Shown here piece after piece: positions 63,201 through 64,000 of a DNA stretch of 64,000 bases. Source of the stretch: Triplophysa rosa (lineage: Eukaryota > Chordata > Actinopteri > Cypriniformes > Nemacheilidae); NCBI RefSeq assembly GCF_024868665.1, contig NC_079895.1, positions 8,501,069 through 8,565,068 of the forward strand, read 5' to 3'. Positions within the stretch are counted from its first letter, which is position 1, and every line of letters begins with the position of its first letter. The notes below the pieces were generated by a model. That model made no database searches. It was given only the letters and a program-made list of their open reading frames with translations, and was not told the origin of the DNA. The position numbers were made by a program, and so were the translations under genes.

Positions 63201-64000
63201 CGCGTACAGTATCAAAGCACTACATCGCCTCGTTCTCGCGGTAATTTGATGTAATACACGGAACGGTCTGCGCAAGGCCGCATCAAAAACTCTGATGCAA
63301 GAGTATATCAGGTTATGTTTTCATAACGTGCACATGATTTAGTAGTGATGATTAAGACAATTCTATGCTTTAAACACCCCACCTCTCATCTTTTTAATGG
63401 TCTTCCCAAACCGCAAATTATGTCCTCCATGTTGTAACGTGCCTGGTGTTATGGCGCTCCACCTCAGTATCTTGCTATTTAGGTGAGGGTTGGTGAGAAA
63501 GTTCTAGGGTGTAATTTTCGGCATAGTTGAGAACAAAAAGATAGGATTGTTTATGTATTGTGAATTATTAAGCGACCTGATGGTGGCGGTATTGCATACT
63601 GAATGATTTGAGTATTTCAGACTCGCGATTCTGGTGGAGTGTGTGTGGTAAGGTCAGTTTGTTTGCTGTCATAATGAGTGGCCTTTTGAACTTTTTGTGT
63701 AATGATGACTCAGTCATTATACAGAGTGTTGTGTTGTAAAATTCATTCTTGATATATGCTTTATCTAATTACTATTTGTTTAGTCTACAAGTTAAAGGCA
63801 CCCAAGGCATAATAGATAGTTTAATCAAGCATGAGGCTAATAACGAGTAACTTACATTTGATTTCATCTTGTAGGTATTATAGAATAATTTTTTGATTTA
63901 AAGGTCCATCTCTCTCTACCTCGCTCGTATAGCTATGCCTTTACTGTGTGGAAACGTGAGGCATAAAAATGTCCAACGTGAGATTCAGCAAACCTTCAAG
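60287..64000. other. Intergenic, repeat-derived pieces, no gene recognised
   Basis: About 61520-61570 (GGCGGGCCAGG ... GACGGGCCGCC) looks like the end of a hAT-type element. About 62700-63170 has loosely mirrored ends (GGGGCATGTTCAAGCTC; a complement of GCTGCGTTCAGCCCCG) and GCAACG-rich inner repeats, suggesting another degraded element. No host exon is identified up to the window end. Confidence 0.4.

Overview
The window looks like a teleost fish chromosome, most likely a cyprinid-type fish. The genes are vertebrate, with many GT-AG introns, AT-rich non-coding DNA, and fish-type repeats (tRNA-like SINEs with L2-type tails, hAT and TTAA-flanked miniature elements). The species cannot be named from the sequence alone.

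Layout. 1-13.9 kb: the 3' part of dcaf6 (+ strand), with 13 coding exons that keep frame to the stop; the 5' WD40 exons lie before the window. 15.8-20.0 kb: complete gpr161 (- strand), tail to tail with dcaf6. 21.7-32.9 kb: complete coagulation factor V gene f5 (- strand), 25 coding exons that join in frame to about 2001 residues. 37.2-40.2 kb: complete slc35a5 (+), a nucleotide-sugar-transporter family protein. 41.3-52.5 kb: complete ccdc80 (-), tail to tail with slc35a5. From 52.6 to 64 kb I see no host gene, only a promoter candidate, AT microsatellite, repeat copies and a dead LINE fragment.

The genes do not form a pathway. DCAF6 is a CUL4-DDB1 substrate receptor and nuclear receptor cofactor; GPR161 is a ciliary Hedgehog-repressing receptor; factor V is the prothrombinase cofactor; SLC35A5 is a Golgi transporter; CCDC80 is a secreted matrix protein. 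From memory the human orthologues fall in two blocks (1q24 for DCAF6, GPR161, F5; 3q13 for SLC35A5, CCDC80), so the window joins two blocks that are separate in mammals.

Most unusual signals: (1) an in-frame 129-bp duplication in f5 that doubles the acidic region plus thrombin-site motif at the A2/B border, in a cofactor whose usual activated-protein-C and light-chain cleavage arginines look substituted; (2) a 3.15-kb inverted-repeat transposon starting 12 bp inside a dcaf6 intron, carrying a frameshifted THAP-domain exon on one strand and a second coding-exon remnant on the other; (3) a 12-codon upstream ORF in gpr161 whose stop overlaps the main start codon (TAATG); (4) several cleanly bounded palindromic or nested elements with identical 8-bp target duplications. 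I found no convincing wholly new biological system. Exon borders were worked out by hand from splice consensus, phase and family homology; protein comparisons rely on remembered human sequences.
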